DNA of 64,000 nt from Chloranthus sessilifolius (Eukaryota; Streptophyta; Magnoliopsida; Chloranthales; Chloranthaceae): assembly GCA_021018995.1 (NCBI GenBank), contig CM037587.1:89401251-89465250 (forward strand). Reading direction: 5' to 3'. The position numbers and the translations under genes are program-made. Of the stretch, positions 46,037 through 58,645 are shown one piece after another (within the stretch, counting starts at the first letter, position 1; each line of letters opens with the position of its first letter). The notes under the pieces are model-generated. The model searched no databases, was not told the DNA's origin, and saw only the letters and a list, made by a program, of their open reading frames with translations.

Positions 46037-47984
46037 TCATATCCTGGTGAAATTTGGATACGATGGAGGATTTGGGGGTTCAATTTGAGTAATCAAAGTC
46101 GAGGGGTGCGACCGAGTGGCTGGGAGTTTAGGAGGTTCAACTAAACCAACTAAGGCATCGGGAGGATTGATGTGGGTGATCAAAGCAGAAGGATGTACGT
46201 GGAGTTGACTAGGGAGATCCACCGTAGTGATGTGGGATATTGATCTTTGGTTATGGTTGGGCATGAGATTGTTAATGATTTCCAGGTTTTGCGGGGGTTG
46301 ATTGTTGTTGGGGTTAGAATTTCGGAGAGACTCTTAGTCAAGTTGGTTTCGATCGTTCATATCGTAAATCATATCTCGTAAGGCCTAACAGTCTTCTAGG
46401 TTGTGACCCATGAATCGGTGCAATGTGCAAAACTTACTATAGTTGAGATGCCCTGGCCAGGGGCGTGGTCGTTCTTATGGGCATTTGATGAGGTTCTGGT
46501 TACTAAGGAAGCGGAAGATGTTAGGGATGGTGTCGAGCAATGGAGGGTAGTGTTCGCGCTTTGGCTGATAAGGGCCCCTGGTATGTTGATTGAAGTTTTG
46601 AGGTGGGGGCACGTTGTTGTAATTTTGAGGGTTGGTTGTCCGATTCTGTGTCGTATTCTGATCTTGGTTTTGGTAGGTGTTTTGATTAGGGTATTGGTTT
46701 TGATTTTGATATTGATTTTGATTTAGATATCGTTGTTGATTTTGACCCTGGTTCTGGTTTGCGTATCGCTGTTGTCCTTGGTTTTGTTCGAGATTTCTTG
46801 GCTGGAAGTTCCTGTTTCTGGAGTTTTGTCCTTGGTTAGTGACTGTGTTGACTTGTTCGGATCCCGAGGCCTTCTTATTGTTCTTTTTTTTTGACTCGCC
46901 GAATGAAGCTCCTTTTGACACTATTGTGGATAAGGCAAGGTCCTCACCCTTAATGTGTCATAGCAGACGGGAGGCTCGGAGATGGAGAGCAGCGAAGTCA
47001 AGGCAGTCCTTATAATAAGAGCACTCCTCAAGGGTTCTTTAGCAGTCCTGGCAGTGAGTTTCCTCCATCGCCCGACAAAGTCTGTAAACTCTTCGTTGGG
47101 TTCTTGTTTCTTAGCCATGAGTCACTAAGGCTAACTGCTTCTTGGATTAGATGCTTATATTGATCGAGGAATTGACTGGCTAAGTCAGCGAACATGTCAA
47201 TCATGTGTAGTCATAATCCGACGAACCAATCGAGAGCTTCTCTTTCCAGTGACCTCTAGAAGTAGTAGATGAGAAGACCTTGGTTGTCATGTATAGGATG
47301 ACAGTCATTGCAGAAGAACGCCAGGTGGTGATTTAGATTCCCCATGCCATTGTACTTATTGAATTTAGGAGGCTTGAATCCTATAGGCATGTTAAATTTG
47401 AGGTCCCGACAGAACTTATCGAATCTAAATGAGGATCCGGGACGCTCTCTCTTAGCCATGTATTCATCAAGAATCTTGGGAAGATCCTCTACCCTTACAG
47501 TGGCGTCGTTCTTGGCAGTTTGGAGATGTGCTCTACTCTGACGATCATTGCTGAAGAGGGTGCGAGTGGACTGTCTTGGTGATGAGATCTGTGGCAATGT
47601 CGAATTCAGAGTAGACGGCAGTCCCCCTTCTCCTTATCGATCTTGTTCCTCTACGTCCCGCTGTTCTTTGATAGTCTCGTATGCGGCGGCCATGCCGCTG
47701 AGTAGTTCTTCGGCTTCATCCCCTCCTCATTGCAATTTTTGAACATTAAGCTCTATGAGTTGTCGGACTATGAAGTTTTTCTCGAGATCGCTTTCTTGCC
47801 TACCATTGTTGTTGCTAGTGCTCGGGGGAGTGAGGGAATTCTCCTCACTGCCAGCCATTTTAATCTCGGGATGCTGTTGGGCCGAGTCATAGGTCGGCTC
47901 TTCGTCGTACATGGGATTGTGATGGTAATCCCACAATAGCGGGTCGCCATTACTAGTCAGGCTTATTCTACGTATTCCCGACAT
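46037..47984 (-). pseudogene. gag: Tat gag, broken
   Basis: ATG at 47984 (MSGIRRISLTSNGDPLLWDY) lies about 140 bp after the primer site. The same frame resumes by 47597 and reaches the capsid block PIGFKPPKFNKYNGMGNLNH with FFCNDCHP. After frameshifts MAKKQEPNEEFTDFVGRWRK (47118) and a Gln/Asn-rich QNQ repeat stretch (46800-46640) follow. KFCTLHRFMGHNLEDC near 46440-46393 is the short His/Cys motif at the end of Tat Gag, and a Pro-rich tail runs to 46037. At least five lesions. Confidence 0.87.
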
Positions 47985-48124
47985 CTCTAGTCTCTAGTAG
48001 ATGTTCATGCACTCTTGAAGAGGTCTCGAAAGCACGAGGGTGTGCGAAGAGTGGCAAAAGATAAAATGACAGAAATATATCAAGAAAACTAACTATCTAA
48101 ACAAAGGTGACTTTAGCGATAAGA

Positions 48125-48144
48125 GGTCCCATCGTGATCACCAG
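48125..48144 (-). promoter_or_regulatory. Tat primer-binding site
   Basis: On the minus strand CTGGTGATCACGATGGGACC lies 2 bases after the LTR end. It resembles the CTGGCGACTCCGCTGGGGA-type site of Tat elements with C-to-T changes. The matching tRNA was not established. Confidence 0.65.
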
Positions 48145-48146
48145 TT

Positions 48147-49724
48147 TGTTAGTACGCGCTTTTTCTGGGTTCCTTTCGGTCTCAGGAAGAAGTGGCCCGA
48201 TTATGTTCATGTGGACTCTAGTAAAGGCAGTGGATAATAAATTAAGAGATATTAAATGCAAAAAAAGGTATATTCAAAGCGAAGAATACCTGATTCGATG
48301 CAATAGCTAGCTGCAGACATTTATTGATGCTACAACGCATTGTTGATCACGCTTTACAGAGTGTGGGTTGACTTCTTTATTGAACATCAGCTGGCCAGCT
48401 TCAACAACTGTGAGTCACCTAAGAGTCTAGTTAATCTAGTTTTCCTGATCCTACTATGACTAATTTGGTTTCCTAGTGCTACTCTGATTCTGTCTAACTT
48501 GATCTCCTAATACTCCTCTAATTATATTTAGTTTAGTTTCCTAGTACTATTCTAATTAATTCACTCTCCTAATACTACTTTAATTAAAAAAAAGGGGGTT
48601 GTGGCCCTTTATGCTAAGGAGGATCGGCCCTGTTTCTGGGTACCCTCCGTAAGCTCCCTCAGGCAAATCGGGTGGCTAAAGGTTATTTTAAAAATATTAG
48701 ATTTTAAAAACTGAATTTGAACTAAGAGCTAAGAATTAGAAATTGATGCTAAGAATTAAGAATTAAAGCTAAGAATTAAGGTCTAAGAAGTGGGATTGAA
48801 AACTAGAAGTATGAACTAGAACTAAAGACTGAGAACTAAGAACTAAGAATTAAAACTAGAAATTAAGAACTAAGAACTAGAAACTAAGGACTAAGAATTA
48901 GAACTAGAAATTAAGAACTGGAACCGGGGAGAGATTACCTGAAGTTGAGCGCTTCTTCCTCCTTCCAGCATCGTAGAAAGAAACTTCAAAATTCCCAAGG
49001 GGCCTAAGCTTGAGAGAGAAGAGGCTTCTATGAGAATTGGTGAGTTTGGGCGTAGGGTAGGGGTCTATTTATAGGTATTGAGCTAATTTCGTGTATGGTG
49101 CCATGTGAACGTATGACCGAAGGTGCTCAATTGAATTTCGCGCATAGTACGATGCGCTTAATTCACTGAGTCGGTCACTGACTTAGGAGTGACCTACCGA
49201 GCAGGTGTCCTAATCTCAGTATGCCTTGGGACTAATTTCACGCATACACCTATGTGTGGAATCCGATTCCACGCAGCGATATCTGCGTGGGATCGGGGAG
49301 GTCGGGAGGTCATGGGAACTAGAGTCTTAGTCCGTGCTTGTACTGATTCCATGTGTGGTCCCACACGTGTAATCGAATTCCAAGCTAGAAGGGATGCGTG
49401 CAATTTGGGACTTTAGATGGTGTACGGTAGTGGAGGTCTGGTCCATTTTGGCTCAATTACGCGCATTATGTCATGCGTTCAATCAATTATGCACATGGGT
49501 TATGGTACGGAATTGAAGAATATCTCGGGCTGGGTCGGGTTCGAGTTTCTGGGTTGATATTTCAACCCATACTTTGACTCTATGCTATGTGCTTAGTATA
49601 TAGTCCCCGTATTTAGGGTTTTAAGGTCTTCAGAGAAGGTTAGTCCTTTTTCAAAAATTGTGGGCAAGGTAGGTTGACTGAACATGTTTGTATACTCCAA
49701 GAGGGCGAAAATGGGGTGTCTACA
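48147..49724 (-). repeat. Tat 5' LTR with U3 palindrome array
   Basis: 1,578 bp; on the minus strand it begins TGTAGACACCCCATTTTCGC and ends ACTAACA. The U3 (49520-49080) carries AATTNCGCGYAT-type imperfect palindromes: AATTACGCGCATTATGTCAT then GCG, AATTTCACGCATACACCTAT then GTGTGG, and CACGCAGCGATATCTGCGTG. A minus-strand TATA box CTATAAATAG lies at about 49063-49072. The transcribed part has an A/G-rich AGAACTAAG-type repeat at 48720-48920. Confidence 0.92.
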
Positions 49725-50364
49725 ACACTGAATCAGACCCACTTGGGTGGGAACATGTTCAAAACCCATACATACCACTAATGCATTTCTTGATGAGCCA
49801 TATATCGATCTAATCTTATCATTCTTATGTTATCTTCGTAAAGAGAAATTGAAGTATTCCCCAACTTTCATTCCACATAACGACAACGTTAAATGTGTTC
49901 GCTTTGGGTTCGTGTTTATTGCTTTTATTTTCAGTGATATTTTAGCTTATACATATAAGAAAAAAAATCTTTCTTTTTCGTGTGTGTCGGTTCCATATTT
50001 CTCCCTATGCTAAACTTAAAACTTCATGGGTGCTTATCGTCCTACATGAAAAAAATATACACTAGCTTCCAAGAAAATCAAAGTCGAACAATTCTCGTCC
50101 ATTTGAAGGGCGATGCACATTACTTTCCATCACTAGCCCGTTTAGATGATTTTTAGCCCCCTCTACGGATGTAAAAAATCGGAACTTCAAATGAATTGAA
50201 TGGGCATATACTATTGCTTTAAATGACGAAAAATGCAATAGGTGTGTGATCACAAACGTGTAAAAGGAAGTTCAAATTTCCATGTGATCAATTACAAAAA
50301 CTAATTCGTAAAGGAAACTATAACTTTTAGAACACTGCAGATATAAATAGTCAAGTCAAACAAT
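49725..50364. other. Non-genic interval
   Basis: Right flank of Tat, starting with the ACACT duplication. No recognisable gene. Confidence 0.5.
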
Positions 50365-51320
50365 ATGGGCACTCCACCCCCAGGACTAAAGCGTAGTCAC
50401 CGCAAAAACTATTCCTGGACATATGGGTTGGAAGAACTCATGGTCGCTGAAATGGTCGTTCAGTGTCAAATGGGGAGAAGGATTCCTAGCGAAGATGACA
50501 CCCTCCATGCACTGGCTTGGGAGGAGATGGTAGCCAAGCTAAATTCCTTACTCGAGTTTGAGGTTCGGGGGCTGTGCCTGTGAAAATAACATATGTACAA
50601 TCATTTGCGAGTGATTAAGAGGCACTTTCTTGTGCAAAGGAACTTCTACGCCAAGTGGATTTGGAATGAACCACGAGCTATGGACAGTGACGGCTGAACA
50701 ACCCGTGTGCTTAGCTATGAGGCGGTAATTATCAAATATTCACTTTGTATAAATTTGTTCGGTATGAATTTTAATGATCATATCCTTAAATGCTGCTCTT
50801 ACGACGGGTAATTATGGAACATGCAGGGTCATCCATTGGCCAAATTTACCGCACCAAACACCTTCAAGATTGTGAGTCTCTGCGTCATTTTTTTTGACAG
50901 TATAGCTGATGGCAGAGGCCAATTCCATGCTGATAACATTAGCACTCAGGATTCCCATGAGACCACTAGATTGAGTGATTCGCTGAGTCCCATTCCTGGA
51001 AGCCATGGCTCATATCCACTGGTGTACGTTACAAATTCCGAAGAAAGTGATGAAGGGTCACCCTACATTGCAGAGAGCATTCCTTGTGTGCCCAAGCACT
51101 TACATGCGAGCTGGGGCCTCTAGCTCACATTGAAAGAAAGTGAAGGAGTATCAACCATTGAGGCAATTGAGGGTTACACCAAAGAGTTTCGGCTATTGAG
51201 GAACATGCCATCATTGACCATAATTGATTACTTCATGAAAGCGAAGATGATCTTGGAGTTTGAGTACATTAGTAATTTTATCGACTTACTGATAAAGGAC
51301 TTGCCGAGACCTTTATAGCC
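50365..51320 (+). pseudogene. Myb/SANT-like DNA-binding ORF, relic
   Basis: Three frames in series: MGTPPPGLKRSHRKNYSWTY then EELMVAEMVVQCQMGRR (50365 on), a middle piece with HPLAKFTAPNTFKIVSLCVI (50824 on) and a C-terminal piece EGVSTIEAIEGYTKEFRLLR to 51320. The pattern resembles the Myb/SANT-like proteins that accompany plant PIF/Harbinger transposases: helix-rich start, the HPxAKKF motif, variable acidic middle. It lies 200 bp upstream of a transposase of that family on the same strand. Several stops, and perhaps introns, break it. Confidence 0.6.
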
Positions 51321-51529
51321 CTGGATCCTAGTCACAGGTTGACCTTCCTTAAATGGATGTTCCCAAGATGACCTACTTGCTTTAATTTGTAGTTGTTAAC
51401 TGTTGGTTTTACTTTTTGGATCACGAATGTCGTGGCACATCTTTTCTTTTGAGCATTGCTATCGTAAGTTTACTCGTAAATGACTATTTCCTTCTATCTC
51501 AAAATATGCAGTTGTGTTAACGATAATGG

Positions 51530-52840
51530 ATGGTATTGACTTGGAAATAGAGGTTGAAATTATGAATGTCAGTAAACTAATAATGCTTACTTCTTGCTAC
51601 TATGTTAGTTTACTGAGAGACAGTAGGACACGAGTGCACACATCAATACTTATACGTCATGCATTCGGTCAGGAAACAATCAATGGGCATGGGCATAATC
51701 CTTTCGTCTTATTTCAAATGTGGACCCCTATCTTCCTAGAGTTATGTTCATTCCTACAAGATAGGGGGCTACTATATCATACAAGACATTTAATGGTGGA
51801 AGAGCAAGTTGCGATATTTTTATGAACTTTATCTCACCACTCTAGGAATCGCTTAACCCAAAATAGGTTCCACTCCTCCAGAGTTAGAACACAATAGATT
51901 CTATAATCCCCATTTTAAGATAAAGTTGTTAGTGCATTATCCAATCCTTACGTAAATATTTGTGTCATCTATACCTAAATTGTTTGTTGGGCATCCCAAA
52001 ACTGTGTAGGAGCAATTGACGGAACCTATGTTCTAGTTTGGGTTCCAAAACAAGAACAGACATGTTATCGCAATCATAAGAACTTTTGTGCACAAAATGT
52101 GTTGACAGCTGTCTCCATGGACATGATATTCCAATATGTCATTGCTAGTTAGGAAGGATCCGAAACCGACTCAAGAGTTCTAGCTAACGCAATATCACTT
52201 ACTATCCCAATTGGAAAATACTACCTCGTTGATAGAGGTTATGCTAACATGCTTGGCTTTATTACACCATACCTTCGAGTTCGATATCACTTAGGTGATT
52301 TTAACAGCTCCTCCATTGGGAATTATTTAAAAAATGTCACTCACAGTTAAGAAATGTCGTTGAACACACGTTTCGTGCTCTCAAACAATGCTTTCCAATC
52401 CTCAATGTACAAGCCAAACATCCAATTATGACTCAAACAAAGATTCTTATCGCATGTTGTGTACTGCATAATTTCATACACACAGTAACAAGTAAATCCT
52501 TTGTATGTAAGAAGACTCGATGTGGGGATAAACACCAATCACAAGGCATGGGACGATCCAAAGAGTACTTGGTCATGATCAAATTTGTAAGCCTACTTGG
52601 ATATTGAGCATTTATCTGTAAGAACTGAATTCCTTACGATGGATAGTTGCAACTCCGCCAAGTATCGCGATGATGGCTCAACTTCTTAGGAGTTGCAGAA
52701 CATGAGGGCATTGGATGTAGATGATGACAGTCTTTTGAGTGAGAATGAAAATCGGGAATCACCAACAAGGGCTAAACGTGAAATTGTAGGACAATGTCCT
52801 GAGGCCATTGCATCATCCCTTTGGGAAGAACATCGTCGTT
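51530..52840 (+). pseudogene. PIF/Harbinger transposase (DDE_Tnp_4 type), relic
   Basis: The N-terminal part has MWTPIFLELCSFLQDRGLLY then MVEEQVAIFL (51720-51825), the usual plant Harbinger start. The catalytic core has the first Asp in GAIDGTYVLVWVP (52012 on), the second in [14 protein letters not shown] (52222 on) and the Glu in NVVEHTFRALKQCFPILN (52356 on, after a frameshift), then HPIMTQTKILIACCVLHNF. One TAG interrupts between the two Asp blocks. A ragged acidic tail runs to about 52840. It would cut and paste the element. Terminal inverted repeats and the usual 3-bp TAA/TTA duplication were not located. Confidence 0.85.
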
Positions 52841-53030
52841 AATGTATGTTAAATACCAAGACACACTCATTGTAGTTTCATTAATGGAAATCTTCGTCAG
52901 TCGCTATCCCTAAGCATAATTGTCTTAATCTCTACAACTCATAGCCACAAATATGTAAAATTTTTCCTACTTATTTATTTATAGTCACAATACTATGATT
53001 AATTTTAACACCTTTTAATCACTATTATAG

Positions 53031-53848
53031 ATGAACAAATATTATAAAATATTTGTTGGTCATGCACCTGAAATTTATCAAACATGGGAAGAGGCGCGAG
53101 AACAAGTGAGTGGCTACTCAAGCGCTTGGCACATCGCTGTTAACACACTTGAAGAAGCGATTGGGCGGTATAATAGATACCACAACATACCACATAGTGA
53201 ACGGGAGATGGTCCATCCTGCCATGAATTCTCATCGCCAGCTACTTTGGCTCTTGGGAGTAGTTGTCTTTATTTTCGTTTTGTTTTTTTTTGTATAATTG
53301 AACAAGTGACTGATGTGACATTGATTGAGATGAATAATGTAATCTTAAGACCTCGACTTTGCTTTAATTTTAATGTTTGAACTTGAACCACGAATGTGAT
53401 GTCTTTATTAGGATTATACCATCCTTAAGTAATGTTAAATCATGTTCTTTGTAATTGTCAATTTCTTTTTAATCTTGCTTAAGATCATAAAAATACGTGC
53501 AGGCATGGTTGAGTTAGTTGAAACATGCATGTCAAACCCTATTACACCCTCAAGGTGTGTTCCCCTAGAAATCATAGACGTGGCGGCGTATGTAATGTCT
53601 GGGAGTAGTATTACAAACCCCCTCCCCCAAAAGATTTCATTGATATATCAAGCTCGGATGAGGAAGCCGATGAGCAGCATGAAGTGGATGATGCAGAAGA
53701 TGTAGACGGCGTTGATGAAGAAGCCGCCAAAGAAGAAGATGATTCAGAGGACAATGGAGGTAATGATCTTGTTGATGGAGATTATGTGCATGTGAACAAT
53801 GAAGATGATGACAGTGACGATTCAAACTCATCGTCCCTCACTTTGTAG
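53031..53848 (+). CDS. RNase H1 N-terminal (viroplasmin-like) domain protein with acidic tail
   Basis: From ATG 53031, MNKYYKIFVGHAPEIYQTWE then EEAREQVSGYSSA and TLEEAIGRY match the hybrid-binding domain of RNase H1 (Cauli_VI/viroplasmin family), which grips RNA-DNA hybrids or dsRNA. The frame ends at 53297 with a hydrophobic run that is probably intron read-through. After a TGCAG acceptor near 53501 a downstream frame gives an acidic tail (IDISSSDEEADEQHEVDDAE to DDSDDSNSSSLTL, stop near 53848). The catalytic RNase H domain is absent. It lies 190 bp after the Harbinger transposase on the same strand and may be part of that element or a captured host fragment. The exon join is inferred. Confidence 0.55.
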
Positions 53849-53916
53849 GCAACATTAGTAGAGCCTGCTTAACAAGTCATTGTAGTATGATATATTTATG
53901 TTTTCTGATTTTTTAG

Positions 53917-54222
53917 TGCACATTAAGTATTTGACGTAAATACCGTGGCTATGTAGTCAACGGTTAAAATAATGCCATTAGTCAAGCCTGCTTAATTAGA
54001 TGTGCTGCTCTAGATGATCCTTGGCACTATTTTTGGTATGCCTTCATGTTTTCTTAATGTGTCACTATGTACCGCTGTAGTAGGGTTATGCTTTGTCAAA
54101 ATTAAATAAGATTGTGTCCATTGGATATAAAGCAATATATGGTTCACTTGTCAGATGTGCACATTTAGTATTTGAGGTAAATACCGCCGGCTATATAGTC
54201 AACGGTTAAAATAATGCCATTA
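53917..54222. repeat. 65-bp direct repeat, 240 bp apart
   Basis: GTGCACATTAAGTATTTGAC through AGTCAACGGTTAAAATAATG (53917-53980) recurs at 54157-54222 with a few changes. No LTR or coding feature is attached. Confidence 0.85.
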
Positions 54223-54639
54223 TTGAAATATGAATCACTACAATGGATCGTAATGGCGTAGATGATGATCACTTAAAAATTCATCGAATTTGGATGTATC
54301 TGCAGTAGGGGACGGATGGGTGTAAATTGAATGGTTTAGATGATTCCTGAGAAACCACCAATTTTAAACCAAACTCGCAAGGGTCGTTCAATTGGCCATA
54401 AAGTGAAATGCTACCCAAAAAGTGTATTTTACAAGGTTGTTTTACTTTTAAAGAAACAATTATTTTATTAGTTAAAGTATTACTTTTACTAAATTTTTGT
54501 ACTTTACGTTTACGTGGAAAGTGTACCATGTAGACAAATGGAATACGTCGAAGTGAACGTAACCTATGTGTCCCCAAATTCATGTGGTGGCAATGAAGTA
54601 ATGCACTTAATGTGTACTGAGAAGGCTGTAAGCATGTGA

Positions 54640-54815
54640 AAATATAAAAAAACCGTTATGTATCGTCCAGCTCCAAAACTGATATGGACCGGACGATACA
54701 TATTGATTTCGGACCGGTATTTTTGGTTTTTAGTATGGGAGGCACCAATATGGTTCCTTGAATGTATCGTATCAGTGAACTCCAAAACCAATACATATCG
54801 GTATCGGATGAGATT
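54640..54815. repeat. Degenerate TATCGG/CGATAC repeat
   Basis: TGTATCGT then CTCCAAAACTGATATGGACC (54658 on) and again TGTATCGTATCAGTGAACTC then CAAAACCAATACATATCGG (54762 on). A minor repeat; the rest of 54223-55214 shows nothing recognisable. Confidence 0.5.
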
Positions 54816-55214
54816 TTGACTCATGGCTGTAAGTGAAAACTTGCCTACACCATGGATTAACATGCATTCCATGAAAGAAAAAAGGCCCCTCGCATCCTCT
54901 GTTAACCCTTGTTCATAGTTTTAATTTTTAACGAATATATTTTGTCTACTCTCTCATAGGTAGTGTAGAGTTCATGAAAAACAACACATAAGAATCATAT
55001 CTAATTTCAATTATAACAATTTGAAGGTTGAAACATTCTTACCCACATGGATGAGAAGCCATTCTGCTACTTGTACATGACCGATTATTCCACTTGTGAA
55101 CGTAAATATGAGCACTATTAGCTTCCTTCTTTGAAATGCTTGATTGACCAAAATATTAGTTTAAAGTTGTTAGAAAAATGGAAAGACTATTAAAAAATGG
55201 GATCGTAAATATTG

Positions 55215-55815
55215 TGACCACTCGGACCCAAATATTGTCCAATTCTGGCTTAGGTTTCCGCCCCAATTTTGCTCCTAGCATAGGTGTTACGTATCGCCGT
55301 CCTTACCCAAAACATGTCCCAGACCTCACAACTGAAGATATTTGCTGGCTCTAAGGTTAAGTCCCCTCCCCAGTTTTGTCTGTGGAATGGGCTTAAGTCC
55401 CCACCCAGAACGCGTCGTTATATGTGAGGGTCAGTTGCACCTCATAGCTAAGGCTCATGACAAGTCTCTATCCGATGTGGTACTATCACAATCTCCCCGC
55501 CTTATTGAAGAGTCGTCCTCAACTTTGATACCATTTTGAGACGACCCGGACCCACATGCCATTGATATTATCTAGTTCTGGGCTTAAGTCCCCACCCTGA
55601 TTTTTCTCCTGGCATAGGCGTAACGCATTGCCGTCCCCACCCAAAACGCGTTGTTACATGAAAGAGCCGGTCACACCTCATAACCCAGATTCAAGACATC
55701 AGTCTATCTGATGGGAGATATTACAAACCCCCCCCCACCTTATAAAAGAGCCATCCTCGGCTTTGGTACCATCTATGACGACCCTGACCAGACTATGATA
55801 TGGTCCGATTTTGAC
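55215..55815. repeat. About 320-bp tandem repeat, 2+ copies
   Basis: Unit 1 (about 55215-55535) and unit 2 (about 55538-55775) share GGACCCA, TTCTGGGCTTAAGTCCCCAC, CATAGGCGTAACG or variants, GCCGTCC and CACCTCATA. A third start (GACGACCCTGACCAGACTAT) begins near 55776 and is cut short. Similar GACCCGGACCCA repeats are common in plant genomes; the class is unknown to me. Confidence 0.75.
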
Positions 55816-56134
55816 CTTACAATTCTCTATCCGATGTGGGATTATTATAAATATAGAGGGAATCCATCCAAGGCACGAAGAATTTTAGTGTCTTTAAACC
55901 AATATCCACCAAGGATTCCCAGCAAACTGATTCCAAAATCCAAACTAACTGATTTCGTTTTCTTGTTTAGCATTGGTGAATCCATCCATGCTTGTCCAAA
56001 CACCAAAAGATCACCAATAAAGTTATGATAAAACTTTTAACTAAAAGTCATAACGACAAAAAACAAAAATTTTTGAATCAAGAAACTGCGTAGGGAACGG
56101 GTGCTTTGAATATTAATGAAGTGGTGTTTAGACA

Positions 56135-58629
56135 TGTGACAGCTCGGATTTTCTGCACCCGAAAATCCATTCCATCAGGATCATGCTCTGGATGATCCCC
56201 ACGACAAATCACAGAGTGTCTGCTCATCTAGTGGAAATCAGAGCAGACACTGTCCAGTAGTGGCAGATCGAGTCATCATATATGGATTTAAGAGAAAGAA
56301 AGAATAAACAATGCATATTTATAAGATAAAAGAATATACATTCTCCAAAAAGGAACCAAGAAGAACCACTGGTGATGGACATCCATCACCCAAAACAATG
56401 GTTCCTAATAGTGGTTCCTACAGAATGTATAACAATACAAGTAAACACAACATTTATAATAATAAGTACAGATGGTGGCCACCAGGCACACAAATAATCT
56501 AGAATTCAGTACGAAAACTAAAAAAGTACAAACTAATACCCAGACAGCTAATAGAACTCGTCAGTTGGGGTATCGGTATCCTCCTCCTCAACCTCAGCCT
56601 CCGGATTAGGCTGGTAGTCAGGATCGCTCTCTGTACCGGGCTCTAGCATCAGAACCTATTAATGCTATAGAAAACAAGGTGAGCTATATCTAAGCTCAGT
56701 AGAAGAATCACAGCTAAAATTGTATTGAAAATATAAGACATGATTTACAGGTAATATCTTAAACAGATAATCAAATCAGAATATGCAGACATGATAAATT
56801 AGATGACATGTACTGAGTTTTTAAAGAACAGAACAGATGCTATTATTATATAATTTGTGACTTAAATCATGCATATTTCTAACTTAAGAAACTCCTGTGA
56901 ATATATAACACGTGGTAATCAGGTATATGCTGATAGGAAATCCCAACCAATCGTCGTTCATATGAACAATTTTTAGAGTGCAACAATGCCTCATCTATGG
57001 AGTGCAATTGTGCCGAGGGATTATTGAAGCAGATGCATGATTGTGCCAGGGCACGGATATACCGCCGAGTTAGTGGGGATCATCTGGATTAAATACTTAA
57101 AATCACATACACACATATGACCTCAAGAATCAGATATCAGAAATCAGAAACAGGCTTCAGAACACAGAAATCAGAATACAGGAATCAGAGATGATAGAGA
57201 TTGATTGATATGCAAATATGCTTTTAAAATAGAAAATCAGGATACAGATGTGCAGGAATCATGAAATCATATTCAGATATATTTTTAGGTTGGATTTCTC
57301 CTACCTTAGATCAGACCTCTTTCTAAGCAAATCCAAAGCTTTTCAAAGCATCATGGTCTGATCCTAAACTACAGACATAGTACACTAAGTGTCAGACATG
57401 TCAGGATACTAACTGGCATAGTGCCCAGTAGTATTTTGTCCACAAAACTAAAACAATAGAAAAATAGGGGTGATTGATCGATCAATCCATCACCTTGATC
57501 GATCAATTGTCTTCCTTGATCGATCAATCATCTTATTTAACTCACACTGATCTAAGTAACTTGATCGATCAATCTTCTACATTGATCGATCAATCCCTCA
57601 ATTTGATCGATCAATCCAGACGGACTTTAAAATTTCAAAAATACCGCCCCTCTGTTTGTATAACTTTTATATAATTTTGATCGATCAATCTCTAAATTGA
57701 TCGATCAATCCTCCTCATTGATCGATCAATTTCCCCATTGATCGATCATTCTTGCCTTTTGATCGATCACATCATTGTGATCGATCAGCCTTTCTTATTG
57801 ATCGATCAATTCCAAATTTAATCGATCAACCTTCAGAATTGATTGATCAAACTCCAAATTGATCGATCAATGCTCATCGGGCATCGAACTTCCAGAAAGC
57901 TCACTTACTGTTCCCATTAACTGGTTATACAAATTGATCGATCAATTCTTTACCTTGATCGATCAATCCCAGTATTGATCGATCAACTCACTGCCTTGAT
58001 TAATCAATAATGACAGTTTTCTGTCATTAATGGCGGTCACTTGTTTTGACCTATTTTCACCATTGATCTTTAATGGTTTCTAACAACCATTTATACATAT
58101 CTATTTTGCACATTTAGAACAGCAAATCTGTGGCTCCGCTTCAACACGTAGCAACAGCACACCACCTTGCAAAGTAAATACGATGTACCGACGTTGGTCC
58201 CACGCTTTCGAATCGAGCAATCTCGACCCAATATTTCTTCTAACTGTGGTTTCTCAAAGCAACCACCCAAACCTTAACCTAGCTACCGATCTTTCAGGGA
58301 AAAGAAGAAGAAGGAGATGCAAGACATATATCCCAACCTTCTTCCTTCTCTTATAAGCTATGAAACAAAAATATCTTTGATATTTCTGTTTTACTTGAAC
58401 TTAAGCTCCGGTGTGGAGCACCTACACAGTTTCTATGGCGTGCCACACCTCATCAAGGGTTTACATGACTCGGACTTAAACGAGAAATCACACATGACTT
58501 CGCTCTACCACAGATTAATATTATCTTTCATAATATTAAATTAAATATTTTTTAATTTGTCTTTATTTTTATGTCGGGCACGTATATTGAAGCAGTAGGT
58601 TTCTTGTTCAGAATTTTAGGGCTATTACA
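56135..58629 (-). repeat. Tekay 3' LTR
   Basis: 2,495 bp. On the minus strand it starts TGTAATAGCCCTAAAATTC and ends CCGAGCTGTCACA. It is preceded by a polypurine tract. It contains the TTGATCGATCAA array (57471-58013). Confidence 0.88.
57471..58013. repeat. TTGATCGATCAA array in the Tekay LTR
   Basis: About 17 exact GATCGATCA cores and a few variants at irregular 15-60-bp spacing, most with TTGATCGATCAATC. The identical motif recurs at 60524-60833 in the same element. Confidence 0.95.
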
Positions 58630-58645
58630 TTATCCCCCCCTTAGA
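58630..58645 (-). promoter_or_regulatory. Tekay polypurine tract
   Basis: On the minus strand CTAAGGGGGGGATAA directly precedes the LTR start TGTAATAGCCC. Confidence 0.85.

Larger units (their letters stand above)
28783..49724 (-). mobile_element. Tat/Ogre-like Ty3/gypsy retrotransposon, 20.9 kb, with antisense PMD gene
   Basis: Both outer ends match: TGTTGGTACG at 28783 and TGTCTACA ending at 49724, with a perfect target duplication ACACT (28778-28782 and 49725-49729). Read on the minus strand the order is 5' LTR (TGTAGACACCCC start), primer site, gag, protease, G-patch, a Cys-rich repeat region, RT, RNase H, a second RNase H, integrase, an antisense multi-exon gene, and a 3' LTR recognisable only in its last 442 bp. 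The second RNase H and large size place it in Tat, near the Ogre group. All frames are heavily mutated. Confidence 0.92.

Noticed and set aside
46403-46726. 107-codon + strand frame ending in Leu/Ile repeats
   Set aside because: Antisense of the Gln/Asn-rich gag repeat.
57474-57674. Repeat protein with LIDQS units
   Set aside because: Translation of the TTGATCGATCAA array; the array is regulatory or structural DNA.
57471-58013. CRISPR-like array
   Set aside because: The repeat is a 12-bp palindrome with irregular spacing in an LTR of a plant element.
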